The position numbers were made by a program, and so were the translations under genes. A DNA stretch of 13,090 nt, from assembly GCA_007121565.1 (NCBI GenBank), contig SKKI01000251.1:1-13090 (forward strand), read 5' to 3'. Origin of the DNA: Phycisphaerae bacterium (GTDB lineage: Bacteria; Planctomycetota; Phycisphaerae; Sedimentisphaerales; Anaerohalosphaeraceae). Of this stretch, positions 1 to 6,974 are shown piece after piece. The first letter of the stretch is position 1. Each line of letters starts with the position of its first letter. The notes beneath the pieces are model-generated. The model searched no databases, was not told the DNA's origin, and saw nothing but the letters and a program-made list of their open reading frames with translations.

Positions 1-1
1 C

Positions 2-448
2 AAGAAAATTAAAGGTAAGCTCAATTATTTCGGGTCCGACAGAAAAAAAGCCTTGCAACGGTATTTTGAACAAGCCGCAATGCTTCACGGAGGTAAAGCC
101 GATAACATAAAAAGAGAAAATAAGAATGTCTCCATCACATTTCTTAGCAATCTGTACCTTGAGCACCAGCAAAGCAGGGCGCAAACAGGGCAAATAAAAC
201 AAGCACACGTCTATTGGCAAACAGTTCTATTGCGGGATTTTGTTAAGTTCATCGGCGCAGACAGATTAATACTGGACATTTCTACTTTAGATATTCAAAG
301 CTACATTAGAAAGCAAGTAAAAAATAAAAAATCTGCCGAAACCATCAATAATAGAATTTCCACCATTAAGGCTCTTTTTAATTGGGCGATTGTTTGCAGC
401 TATGGCGTGATGGCTTTTTGGGATGTCAGGACGCGGCCGGTCAGGTAA
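2..448 (+). pseudogene. Tyrosine recombinase (integrase), N-terminal fragment, truncated
   Basis: The reading frame is open from base 2, so the true start lies left of the window. It encodes a basic N-terminal stretch (KKIKGKLNYFG, then an ALQRYFEQ-type helix) followed by a SAM-like core-binding domain that ends near NNRISTIKALFNWAI. From memory this pattern fits integrase N-termini of Planctomycetota, which bind DNA arm or core sites ahead of the catalytic domain. The catalytic domain (Arg...HxxR...Tyr) is missing. After about base 395 the frame runs, without homology, through the reverse complement of the neighbouring lipoprotein gene until TAA at 446-448. This part is much AT-richer than the DNA to its right. 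It is either the scar of an excised or decayed mobile element or an assembly join. The integrase family call is fairly sure; loss of function is an inference from the missing domain. Confidence 0.65.
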
Positions 449-996
449 TCGGTAAACTGCACGCGGATGTTCAGCTCTTTTTCGTCGCCTTCTAAAATGC
501 CTTCCAGCGGCAATTGAAGCCGGTAATAGGCCCCGAACAGTCCGCGTCCCCACAAACGCCTGAGCGCTTCGGGCGAAATGTCCCACTGTTTGAGCTTCGG
601 GTTATCCGCGGCCGCCAGGTTCCAGAGCTGCACCTGCACCCGGCCGGCGGCTTTGATGGTATCCTGCTCGGCGTCGGTCGGTTTGAGGTACACCACAAGC
701 GTATCCGGCGCGCCGTTGCCCTTGGACTTGTCATACAGGCCGCAGTGGCGCCCGATGCGAAGGGTTTCCGGCACGACCAGCGCCGAGATCCGAATGTCCT
801 GATCAATGCCCGCCAGGGTTTGCAATTGTGCGGTCAGCGCCGTGTTTTCTTCCTGCAGCCGCTGCACATCCAGCGACAGCCGGCTCGTTTCGTCGCTAAG
901 CTCCGAGACCTGCTGCCAGAGCGAGTCCTCAACGCGTCCGTGATGACATCCGGCCGCTGTGAATACCAGCAGTAAAATTAAAACCCCTTGTCTCAT
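400..996 (-). CDS. Putative coiled-coil lipoprotein of unknown function
   Basis: 198 aa. Residues 1-17 form a lipoprotein signal peptide: a short Arg-containing n-region, LILLLVFTA, then the lipobox-like AAGC with Cys17 as lipidation site. Residues ~24-62 have heptad-like Leu/Val spacing and are probably a coiled coil. Residues ~70-198 look like a beta-rich domain (VVYLKPTD, VQVQLWNLA, LNIRVQFTDYLTGRVLTSQK) of a kind seen in planctomycete hypothetical proteins; I do not recognise a named family. The protein should sit on the periplasmic face of a membrane. The start at 996 has a GGAAAG site 9-14 bases upstream. It lies 32 bases after the second clpP on the same strand, so it is probably co-transcribed with the protease genes. 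No terminator is visible beyond its stop at 400-402, which lies right at the edge of the integrase fragment; the C-terminus looks complete. Confidence 0.7.
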   Translation of the reverse strand: MRQGVLILLLVFTAAGCHHGRVEDSLWQQVSELSDETSRLSLDVQRLQEENTALTAQLQTLAGIDQDIRISALVVPETLRIGRHCGLYDKSKGNGAPDTLVVYLKPTDAEQDTIKAAGRVQVQLWNLAAADNPKLKQWDISPEALRRLWGRGLFGAYYRLQLPLEGILEGDEKELNIRVQFTDYLTGRVLTSQKAITP

Positions 997-1028
997 TATG
1001 ATCTTTCCGGCAAGGTTATGGACAGGCG

Positions 1029-1673
1029 TTAATCATTATCATCATTTTTATTGGATTTGGGTTTGCTGACATGCGGCGCTTTTTGAAGCACCTCATCGGC
1101 CAGGCCATACGTGATGGCCTCCTGGGCCTCCAGCCACAAATTGCGGTCGCAGTCTTTTTCGATGGTGGCTGCGTCTTTGCCGGTATGGTGGGCGAGGATT
1201 TCATACAGTCGGCTGCGCAGGCGCAGCATTTCCTTGGCCTCAATTTCGATATCCGTCGCCGGCCCGGTCATAACGCCGCTCAGCAGCGGCTGATGCAGCA
1301 TCACACGGCTGTTGGGCAGCATATACCGCTTGCCGGCTTTGCCGCCGGCAAACAGAAACGCCCCCATGCTGGCCGCCTGACCGATACAGTAGGTCGAGAC
1401 ATCGCACCGCAGAAACTGCATCGTATCATAAACCGCCAGCCCGGCCGTGATGACGCCGCCGGGTGAATTGATATAAAAGTGTATATCGGCTTCGCTGTCT
1501 TCGTTGCTCAAAAACAGCATTTGAGCGATAATGAGATTGGCGACGTCATCGTCCAGCCCGCCGCCGAGAAAAATAATACGGTCCTTGAGCAGACGGGAAT
1601 AGATATCGTACGCCCGCTCGCCGCGGCCGCTTTTTTCGATGACGATCGGTACAAGAGCGCTATTGAATGCCAT
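1029..1673 (-). CDS. clpP: ATP-dependent Clp protease proteolytic subunit ClpP, catalytic Asp replaced by Asn
   Basis: 214 aa, normal ClpP length. ClpP forms a 14-subunit barrel that degrades proteins fed in by ClpX/ClpA/ClpC-type ATPases in the cytoplasm. Family motifs are clear: [42 protein letters not shown] with the nucleophile Ser102, and [11 protein letters not shown] with His127. Aligned with E. coli ClpP from memory (Ser111, His136, Asp185), the third triad residue falls on Asn178 (codon at 1140-1142) in [10 protein letters not shown], where the usual pattern is ERDTERDRFL. There are also two extra residues just after the active-site His. An Asn in this place is known for Listeria ClpP1, which works together with ClpP2. 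The start has AGAGG at 1679-1683. It follows the other clpP by 20 bases, so the two are very probably one transcript. Family assignment is certain; reduced activity when alone is inferred. Confidence 0.95.
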   Translation of the reverse strand: MAFNSALVPIVIEKSGRGERAYDIYSRLLKDRIIFLGGGLDDDVANLIIAQMLFLSNEDSEADIHFYINSPGGVITAGLAVYDTMQFLRCDVSTYCIGQAASMGAFLFAGGKAGKRYMLPNSRVMLHQPLLSGVMTGPATDIEIEAKEMLRLRSRLYEILAHHTGKDAATIEKDCDRNLWLEAQEAITYGLADEVLQKAPHVSKPKSNKNDDND

Positions 1674-1693
1674 AAAAACCTCTGTCTGTGGGG

Positions 1694-2338
1694 TTATTTC
1701 TTCTTCTTTTCGCTTTCATCCAGTTCATTGAGCACGCTGTCAATCAGCCCGTATTTCTGGGCTTCCTCGGCGGTCATATATTTGTCGCGTTCGGTTTCCT
1801 CGGCCAGTTTGTCCGCCGTCATGCCGGTGTGTCGGGACAGGATTTTGTTGATGGTCTGTTTGGCTTTGAGGATTTCCTCGGCCTGAATCCGAATGTCCTC
1901 GGCCTGTCCGGTCACGCCGCCCCAGGGCTGATGCAGCATAATCTTGGCGTGCGGCAGAGCGTGTCGCCGGCCTTCGGTGCCCGAGGCCAGAATGATCGCC
2001 GCGCCGGACTGGGCACGACCGATACAGTAGGTTGCCACCGGTGAATTGATAAAGCGAATCGTGTCATAGATAGCCATCGTGTCATCGACGCTGCCGCCGG
2101 GGGAGTTGATGTACAGGCTGATCTCCACACCCCGCTTGAGGTTGTCCAGGTACAGCAGCTTCATAATGACTTCGGTCGCCATCCGGTAGGAGATTTCCCC
2201 GATCATGAAGACGATCCGATTTTCCAGCAGCAAATCGTCCAGCGTCATCTCACGCGTTCGCTGATAGGCCACCTGCAGCCGCGGATCGAACGGCTCAGGG
2301 TTGCCTGTCATTTCAGACTTCCAGGGTTGGTAGTGCAT
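1694..2338 (-). CDS. clpP: ATP-dependent Clp protease proteolytic subunit ClpP, intact triad
   Basis: 214 aa and first gene of the leftward operon. Motifs: [45 protein letters not shown] with Ser111, [10 protein letters not shown] with His136, and [14 protein letters not shown] with Asp185, so the whole Ser-His-Asp triad is present. The ~30 residues before the first ClpP motif may include a propeptide; the C-terminus ends in a run of Lys. It differs strongly from its neighbour (GRAQSGAA against GQAASMGA around the nucleophile), so the pair is an old divergence, not a recent duplication. Mixed ClpP1/ClpP2 rings are known in mycobacteria and Listeria, and the same is plausible here. Usual neighbours tig and clpX are absent from the window. 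The start codon has AGAGGA at 2346-2351, and a promoter candidate lies about 90 bases upstream. Confidence 0.95.
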   Translation of the reverse strand: MHYQPWKSEMTGNPEPFDPRLQVAYQRTREMTLDDLLLENRIVFMIGEISYRMATEVIMKLLYLDNLKRGVEISLYINSPGGSVDDTMAIYDTIRFINSPVATYCIGRAQSGAAIILASGTEGRRHALPHAKIMLHQPWGGVTGQAEDIRIQAEEILKAKQTINKILSRHTGMTADKLAEETERDKYMTAEEAQKYGLIDSVLNELDESEKKKK

Positions 2339-2429
2339 ACGCTTTTCCTCTATTTTGATTTAAAATCACCGGCGTTCGTTCTAAAAAACAATGTGCCCGA
2401 TGCCTTGTTATCGACACCTTTGATGTCTT

Positions 2430-2458
2430 TATTTATCACCTTGATAGAGCTTTTTCAA
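2430..2458 (-). promoter_or_regulatory. Candidate promoter of the clpP-clpP-lipoprotein operon
   Basis: Read on the minus strand: TTGAAA (2453-2458), 17-base spacer, TAAATA (2430-2435), with TGA directly before the -10 box (extended -10, TGn). Predicted transcription start is near 2423, giving a leader of roughly 85 bases. No CIRCE-type repeat was seen. The -10 match is only partial. Confidence 0.45.
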
Positions 2459-2683
2459 TAAGAATCTAAATTAATATCCCAAAACGTGCCATTTTAAGGG
2501 GTATTTTGATTTTTCTGGGTTATCGGACATTGTGCGGTACGTTTTGTGTAGTTGATCTTGCAGGCTTACAAAACAAGGGTTGCTTTTATCGGTCTAAAGC
2601 TGTCCATCTCTTTTATTTTCAATGTCTTATGGATATTTCCGGGGAGCGTGGTAGTTTTTGCTGACCGTTTTTTGATTAGCCTG

Positions 2684-2699
2684 CGGTCACGTTTGACCG
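2684..2699. promoter_or_regulatory. Palindrome overlapping the -35 box, candidate operator
   Basis: CGGTCA, 4-base spacer CGTT, then TGACCG: a perfect 6+6 inverted repeat. Its right arm covers the -35 hexamer at 2693-2698. A third copy, TGACCG, lies at 2662-2667. The position would suit a repressor of the chaperone-like operon. No known regulator is recognised. Confidence 0.4.
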
Positions 2700-2721
2700 A
2701 CATACAGGTGTAACTTAATCT
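2693..2721 (+). promoter_or_regulatory. Candidate promoter of the GrpE-like/Hsp70 operon
   Basis: TTGACC (2693-2698), 17-base spacer, TAATCT (2716-2721). The -10 keeps the key T, A and final T positions only. Transcription would start near 2728 and leave a leader of about 100 bases before the ATG at 2831. Confidence 0.4.
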
Positions 2722-2756
2722 ATATAAGGGCAAGGTGTCGGCGGGTACGGCCGGAG

Positions 2757-2796
2757 ACGGTATAACCCGGATTTTGCAAAACGGTTGTTATGCCGT
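2757..2796 (+). promoter_or_regulatory. Long hairpin in the 5' leader of the GrpE-like gene
   Basis: ACGGTATAAC-CCG (2757-2769) pairs with CGG-TT-GTTATGCCGT (2782-2796): 13 base pairs (one T-G wobble), with a TT bulge and a 12-base loop (2770-2781). It starts ~30 bases after the predicted transcript start and ends 34 bases before the ATG. Only ATTTT follows, so it is not a good terminator. A role in translation or mRNA stability is possible. Confidence 0.45.
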
Positions 2797-2830
2797 ATTT
2801 TGGCTAAATGCCCGAGAGATTGGTAAGACA

Positions 2831-4216
2831 ATGAGCCGAATGAACTGGACAATTTTGGCGTTGCTGCTAATGATTCCCGGTGCGGCCGGACTGGGCTGGG
2901 GGATTGTGCATCAACGCCAGTTGGACCAACGCATCGCCGAGGCGGCCGAGGCGATTGCCGAGGCGCCCTCAGCCGATGAGTATCTGGCGTTGTACAGCCG
3001 GTGGTCAGCGCTGTCTGCGACCGAGAAAGCGGAAAATCCATGGGGCCAGGGGCTCTACGGCGGCCCGGAGATACAGCGGCGTCTTCGCCAGGACCAGCAG
3101 GATCGGCTCATGGCCGATTTGCCGGATCTGGATGCCGGTCTGAAAAGTCATCCCCCACAGCTTGCCGAAGTGCTTTACGGGGCCGACTGGCAGCGGCGTC
3201 TGGCCGACTATCAGCGCCAGCGCGAAAGGCGCAGCGTCATCGCCAGCGGATCGGGTATTTTGCTGTTTGCCGGCTGTTTGCTGTTTGCCGGCGGAATCCT
3301 GAAGGGACTTGTGCTGCGGTATCTGGACAACGCCCAAAGCTGGGAGCAGCCCGAAGAGGCCGAGGCTCAAGATGCAGTGTGCTCAACTGCTCAGGACAGC
3401 GCCGCCGCGTCCAATGATCAGGATGAATCCGATCCCGCAGAAGCGCACGAGGCGGATGCCCCGGCCGCCCCTGAGACGCGCCGCGGCGGGCAGGGTTATT
3501 TCCAATCGACCCAAAACACCGACAAGCAGCCCGCCTCGAGGCAGCCTGCCGTCCCGTCGTCCGATCGACCCGCATCGCCTGCGGCCGAACCCGATGGATT
3601 TGCGGCGGCGGTTTCGCTGATGGATTCACCCGCGGCGCCGGCCTCGCAGGAGCATTCGTATTTCGGCTGGGCCATCGATCCCAAGGCCGAAGAGGAGCAT
3701 CCCGCGGTGACAAATTTAATGACCACACAGGCAACCGCCAGTGAATTGGCTGAACTGACCGAGCTGACCGAGGAGGTCTCGGCGATTCGACAGTACGCCG
3801 CCGCCCAGCAGGATCAAATGCGCAAGTTTCAGGATGGCTACGACTGGATGATTGTACGCCGCTTCTGCATGCGATTTATCCGCTGCATTGACAACCTGGA
3901 CGACCGGCTGGAACACTTGGGCAGTGACGAACAGATGCTTCGTGAGGCCCTGGAGGACATTCGTGATGAGCTGGTCTTCGCGCTGGAATCCAGCGGCGTT
4001 GAGCAGTACGGCCCCGATCTGAAGGCGCCGTTCAAAGGACTTGAAAAATACGTCGAGGCGGTTCGTCAGCGCGTGCCCGTCTCGGATGCGGCGCTGGCCG
4101 GAACGATTGCCGAAATCGTCCGTCCCGGCTATCAATATTTAGTCAACGATGACGAGGTGAAAATTGTACGCTGCGCACAGGTCAAGCTGTATGACGCGGC
4201 GGAAACCGAACAGTAA
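2831..4216 (+). CDS. Membrane-anchored protein with a C-terminal GrpE-like nucleotide exchange domain
   Basis: 461 aa from the ATG at 2831. TM1 is at ~7-26, a charged helical segment at 27-136, and TM2 at ~137-163 (IASGSGILLFAGCLLFAGGI). Residues ~168-300 are an acidic Ala/Pro/Ser-rich linker, ~302-365 a probable coiled coil, and ~366-455 a GrpE-like head with GTIAEIVRPGYQYLVNDDEVK close to the GrpE beta domain. Typical GrpE is soluble, ~200 aa, with one long helix; here the exchange domain is tethered by two TM segments and a long linker, and should lie in the cytoplasm. The usual FDP-HEA motif of GrpE is replaced by GPDLKAPFKGLEKYVEAV. The Hsp70 gene starts 11 bases downstream, which supports the assignment. 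An in-frame GTG at 2735 would add 32 residues, but these show no protein-like character and overlap the leader hairpin; ATG 2831 places TM1 at the N-terminus and has GAGAG at 2814-2818. Confidence 0.75.
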   Translation: MSRMNWTILALLLMIPGAAGLGWGIVHQRQLDQRIAEAAEAIAEAPSADEYLALYSRWSALSATEKAENPWGQGLYGGPEIQRRLRQDQQDRLMADLPDLDAGLKSHPPQLAEVLYGADWQRRLADYQRQRERRSVIASGSGILLFAGCLLFAGGILKGLVLRYLDNAQSWEQPEEAEAQDAVCSTAQDSAAASNDQDESDPAEAHEADAPAAPETRRGGQGYFQSTQNTDKQPASRQPAVPSSDRPASPAAEPDGFAAAVSLMDSPAAPASQEHSYFGWAIDPKAEEEHPAVTNLMTTQATASELAELTELTEEVSAIRQYAAAQQDQMRKFQDGYDWMIVRRFCMRFIRCIDNLDDRLEHLGSDEQMLREALEDIRDELVFALESSGVEQYGPDLKAPFKGLEKYVEAVRQRVPVSDAALAGTIAEIVRPGYQYLVNDDEVKIVRCAQVKLYDAAETEQ

Positions 4217-4227
4217 AGGACAAAACC

Positions 4228-5778
4228 ATGGGTACTATTGCAGGAATCGATCTGGGAACAACTTTTTCAGCGCTGGCTCGACTCAATGAAATCGGCCGGC
4301 CGGACATTGTCCCCAACAGCGAAGGGGAACGCATCACGCCCTCGGCGGTATTTTTTGACGACGAAGACGCCGGCGCGATTCGAATCGGGCTCGAAGCGAT
4401 CAACTGCCGCCAGCTTAATCCCGAGCGGTCCGTTCGCTGGATCAAACGCCATATGGGCGATACGGACTGGAAAAAGAACATTGACCAGCGCGACTGGACG
4501 CCTGAAGAAATATCCGGGCTGATCCTCAAAAAGCTCTGCCAGGACGCCTCCCGCCAGCACGATGCCATCAAAGACGTGGTCATCTCCGTGCCGGCGCATT
4601 TTGACGAAGTACGCCGCAAGGCCACGATGGACGCCGGTCATCTGGCCGGTCTGAATGTCATTGGCATCGTCAATGAGCCGGTCGCTGCGGCGTTGTATTA
4701 CGCCACGGCCCAGAGCGTCAAGGGGCGCGTGATGGTTTACGACCTCGGCGGCGGCACGTTCGACGTGACCATTCTCGATGTAGACGGCCGCGATATGAAG
4801 ATCGTCTGCAGCCAGGGCGACCACGCGTTGGGCGGTGTGGATTTTGATCGTAAGGTGCTGGAGCTGTTTGAAGAGCTTTACCGCAAGGAGTTCGACACCG
4901 AGCTGATTCAGTCCGATCAGGATCGCGCCCGTTATGAGGACGAGGCCGAAGATGTGAAAAAGACGCTGTCACGGCGTCCGACGGCCCGTCGGATCCTGTA
5001 CGGCCCGGCCGGCAGTCTGCGCGTTGAGATCACGCGCGAGCAGTTCGAACAAGCCATCGAGCCGCTGATTGCGCGAACCGAAATCCTGATCGAGGTGGCG
5101 CTGGAAGAGGCCAAATGCGGCGTCGAGGATATCAGCCAGGTGCTGCTGGTCGGCGGAAGCACACGCATCCCGACCATTCAGGAGCGATTGACTCGAAAGT
5201 TCGACCGTGCCCCTGAAAACGCCGTGAACGTGGACGAATGTGTCGCGCTGGGCGCGGCGATCCATGCCGGGCTGACGCTGATGCGAGACAATCCCCAAAG
5301 CGTCGCTTCGGGCATTGCCGCCGGGCTGCGCGATGTCAGGCTGCAGGACGTCTGCAACCACAGCTATGGAACCCTGTGTGCGCCGCTGGACAAAGAGACC
5401 GGCCGGCACGTCGTACGCAACAGTATCATCCTGCAGAAAAATACACCGCTGCCCTGTGAGGCGACCCAGACGTTTTATACGATGGCTGAAGGGCAGTCCG
5501 AGCTTCAGGTTATCGTTACACAAGGCGAAGACGAGGATCCGGAATTCGTCAACCGCATCGCGGCCGAAGAGTTCAAGCTTCCCCCCGATCGTCCCGCCAA
5601 TCAGCCGATCAGTGTACGCTACAGCTACGATGCCAATCAGCGAATGCACTGTACCTTTCTGGATGAAGAATCCGGGCGGTCGCTCGAGATGGAATTCAAC
5701 GCCGGTGACAAGGGACAGATAAAACAAGCCGATATCCGGCAGAGTGCCGAGGAAATCAGCGCCTACAAGGTCCAGTAA
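4228..5778 (+). CDS. Hsp70-family chaperone (DnaK-like) without the helical lid
   Basis: 516 aa; DnaK is about 638. The ATPase domain is complete: phosphate-1 GIDLGTTFSALA (6-17), Lys73 in the SVRWIKRHMG segment matching DnaK Lys70, NEPVAAALYY (149-158) with Glu150, phosphate-2 YDLGGGTFDVTILD (171-184) with Asp172 and Thr177, and adenosine motif LLVGGSTRIP (306-315). A beta substrate-binding domain follows at ~378-490. Only ~26 residues come after it, so the alpha-helical lid is missing. The interdomain linker, normally hydrophobic (VLLLD in DnaK), reads VRLQDV (370-375), which suggests altered coupling between domains. The start is preceded by AAGGA at 4216-4220, touching the stop of the GrpE-like gene. 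Probably a specialised Hsp70 paired with the membrane-bound exchange factor, not the housekeeping DnaK. Substrates are unknown. Confidence 0.9.
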   Translation: MGTIAGIDLGTTFSALARLNEIGRPDIVPNSEGERITPSAVFFDDEDAGAIRIGLEAINCRQLNPERSVRWIKRHMGDTDWKKNIDQRDWTPEEISGLILKKLCQDASRQHDAIKDVVISVPAHFDEVRRKATMDAGHLAGLNVIGIVNEPVAAALYYATAQSVKGRVMVYDLGGGTFDVTILDVDGRDMKIVCSQGDHALGGVDFDRKVLELFEELYRKEFDTELIQSDQDRARYEDEAEDVKKTLSRRPTARRILYGPAGSLRVEITREQFEQAIEPLIARTEILIEVALEEAKCGVEDISQVLLVGGSTRIPTIQERLTRKFDRAPENAVNVDECVALGAAIHAGLTLMRDNPQSVASGIAAGLRDVRLQDVCNHSYGTLCAPLDKETGRHVVRNSIILQKNTPLPCEATQTFYTMAEGQSELQVIVTQGEDEDPEFVNRIAAEEFKLPPDRPANQPISVRYSYDANQRMHCTFLDEESGRSLEMEFNAGDKGQIKQADIRQSAEEISAYKVQ

Positions 5779-5799
5779 TCAAGGACAAGGACAGGTTCA

Positions 5800-6942
5800 A
5801 TGACGGTGGAACATGTCAGCAAACAGATCGTTTTGGCCGGGCGATATGCGCTGGCCGCGATGAGCAGGCTGCTGGCCGCTCTATGGGCGTTTTCAAGAGG
5901 CCGGCGGTTCCGCTGTCAGGCCGAGCAGGTGTTGGATGAGACCTGTCCATCGTATGAAGACCGTTTTCTGTGTGTCAGCATGTGCGGAGGCGTCCGCGTC
6001 CCCTGCGACAATCTCGATACCGACGTGCGTGTGGAGCTGCTGGATGTCACCGAAGGACACGCCTGCGCCGAACCGGTTCTCGCGGCCGAACCGCAATGGC
6101 AGCGGTCACACTCACCGGTGTTTCATTACCAGGCGCATAACGGCGTGATTCCCTCCCGGCATTCCGTTCTGCCCAAGCCCGTTTCCGTTGTCAAAATCCC
6201 CCTGCATCAGCTTCGCTTTGCGCGTCGCGGCCGCCGGAAAATCCAGGTGCAGGTGGCGATTGTCAGCCGCGACCATCAACAGGTGTTCGCTCAGGCACAG
6301 ACCTGCACTGAATATGTGGCCCGTTATGACGGTTTTGTCGAAATGCAGGAACGGCACGAGGCGGTGCTGCGGGCTGCCGTGGAGCTTGCCTGCGCAGCGG
6401 TCGAGCAGCCGTATGTCCAAAAGGCCGCCGATCTCATCGGCGACTGGATCGCGGAAAAAACGCAGCATTTTACGCCGCGCAGTTCCCTGACCGAACCCCT
6501 GGACCGGCTGATGAGCCCGGAGGGGGTGCTGGATACGGCCGCGGCGTGCGAGTGTGTCCTGGCATGGGGTCGCAAGTCCGATGCGGGGGCGACAATGGAC
6601 CTGGTGCTGCAGGTCGCCGCGCTGCATCCGGCGCCAACCGACAGGCAGGAGACGCTGCTCTGGTCGCTGGCCGAGCAGTTGGGCATTGCCGAACAGCGGT
6701 TTCAGGTGTTATGCCAGAAATGGCTGGTAACCGACCATTGTTCGGCCCGCTGGGCGCCGCTGCTGCTGGGAATCCGGGACAGGCTCACGCCCGACGCGCT
6801 GCGCGCCCGGCTCAATGACCAGTACCGCAAATGGAACGCCCGCGTGACGCACGCCGACCCTGATGTACGTCGTCAGGCGGATATTATCTTATCCACCATC
6901 GCCGAAGTCCGCAGTCAACAGGGGGCGGTGCTTAGCCACTGA
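5800..6942 (+). CDS. Uncharacterised protein of the Hsp70 operon, TerB-like middle and degenerate J-like C-terminus
   Basis: 380 aa, no certain family. Residues ~8-31 are hydrophobic with scattered Arg and could be a membrane-associated helix. Residues ~55-170 look like a beta-rich domain. Residues ~185-325 are helical and resemble TerB-type repeats (RAAVELACAAVE, LLWSLAEQLGIAEQRFQVL). The C-terminus (~322-372) reads LLGIRDRLTPDALRARL, then QYRKW (341-345) and later ADIILSTIAEVRSQ. This order resembles the J domain of DjlA, which also has an N-terminal membrane helix and a TerB domain. Where J proteins have HPD, this one has THADPD (350-355), so the motif is not intact. The start has AAGGACAGG upstream; the gap after the Hsp70 gene is 21 bases. 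A co-chaperone role is inferred from operon position and this weak resemblance. The C-terminus could instead be an unrelated helical domain. Confidence 0.7.
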   Translation: MTVEHVSKQIVLAGRYALAAMSRLLAALWAFSRGRRFRCQAEQVLDETCPSYEDRFLCVSMCGGVRVPCDNLDTDVRVELLDVTEGHACAEPVLAAEPQWQRSHSPVFHYQAHNGVIPSRHSVLPKPVSVVKIPLHQLRFARRGRRKIQVQVAIVSRDHQQVFAQAQTCTEYVARYDGFVEMQERHEAVLRAAVELACAAVEQPYVQKAADLIGDWIAEKTQHFTPRSSLTEPLDRLMSPEGVLDTAAACECVLAWGRKSDAGATMDLVLQVAALHPAPTDRQETLLWSLAEQLGIAEQRFQVLCQKWLVTDHCSARWAPLLLGIRDRLTPDALRARLNDQYRKWNARVTHADPDVRRQADIILSTIAEVRSQQGAVLSH

Positions 6943-6974
6943 TTTGCAATCAACGGCGCCGTTTATTGAAATCA
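6940..6974 (+). terminator. Hairpin overlapping the stop codon of the third operon gene
   Basis: TGATTT-g-CAAT-c-AACG (6940-6955) pairs with CGTT-t-ATTG-AAATCA (6960-6974): 14 pairs with one bulged G, one mismatch and a GCGC loop. The first three bases are the TGA stop. No T-run follows, so it may be a 3' stability element or a Rho-assisted end, not a classic intrinsic terminator. Confidence 0.4.

Larger units (their letters stand above)
2339..2830. other. Divergent intergenic control region
   Basis: About 490 bases, AT-richer than the genes, between two divergent operons. It contains the leftward clpP promoter (2430-2458), a palindrome (2684-2699) overlapping a rightward promoter (2693-2721), and a hairpin in the rightward leader (2757-2796). 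I see no convincing small protein and no recognisable riboswitch class. Bases ~2460-2660 hold nothing I can assign. Confidence 0.6.

Noticed and set aside
2339..2734. CIRCE or other known heat-shock operator for the chaperone-like and clpP operons
   Set aside because: No TTAGCACTC/GAGTGCTAA arms were seen on either strand.
2735..2830. GTG start at 2735 adding 32 residues to the GrpE-like protein
   Set aside because: The extra residues look random, overlap the leader hairpin and would begin only ~7 bases after the predicted transcript start; ATG 2831 puts the TM segment at the N-terminus.
4969..5727. Minus-strand open frame (252 codons) opposite the Hsp70 gene
   Set aside because: Antisense to conserved Hsp70 sequence, with no protein-like motifs or ribosome site.
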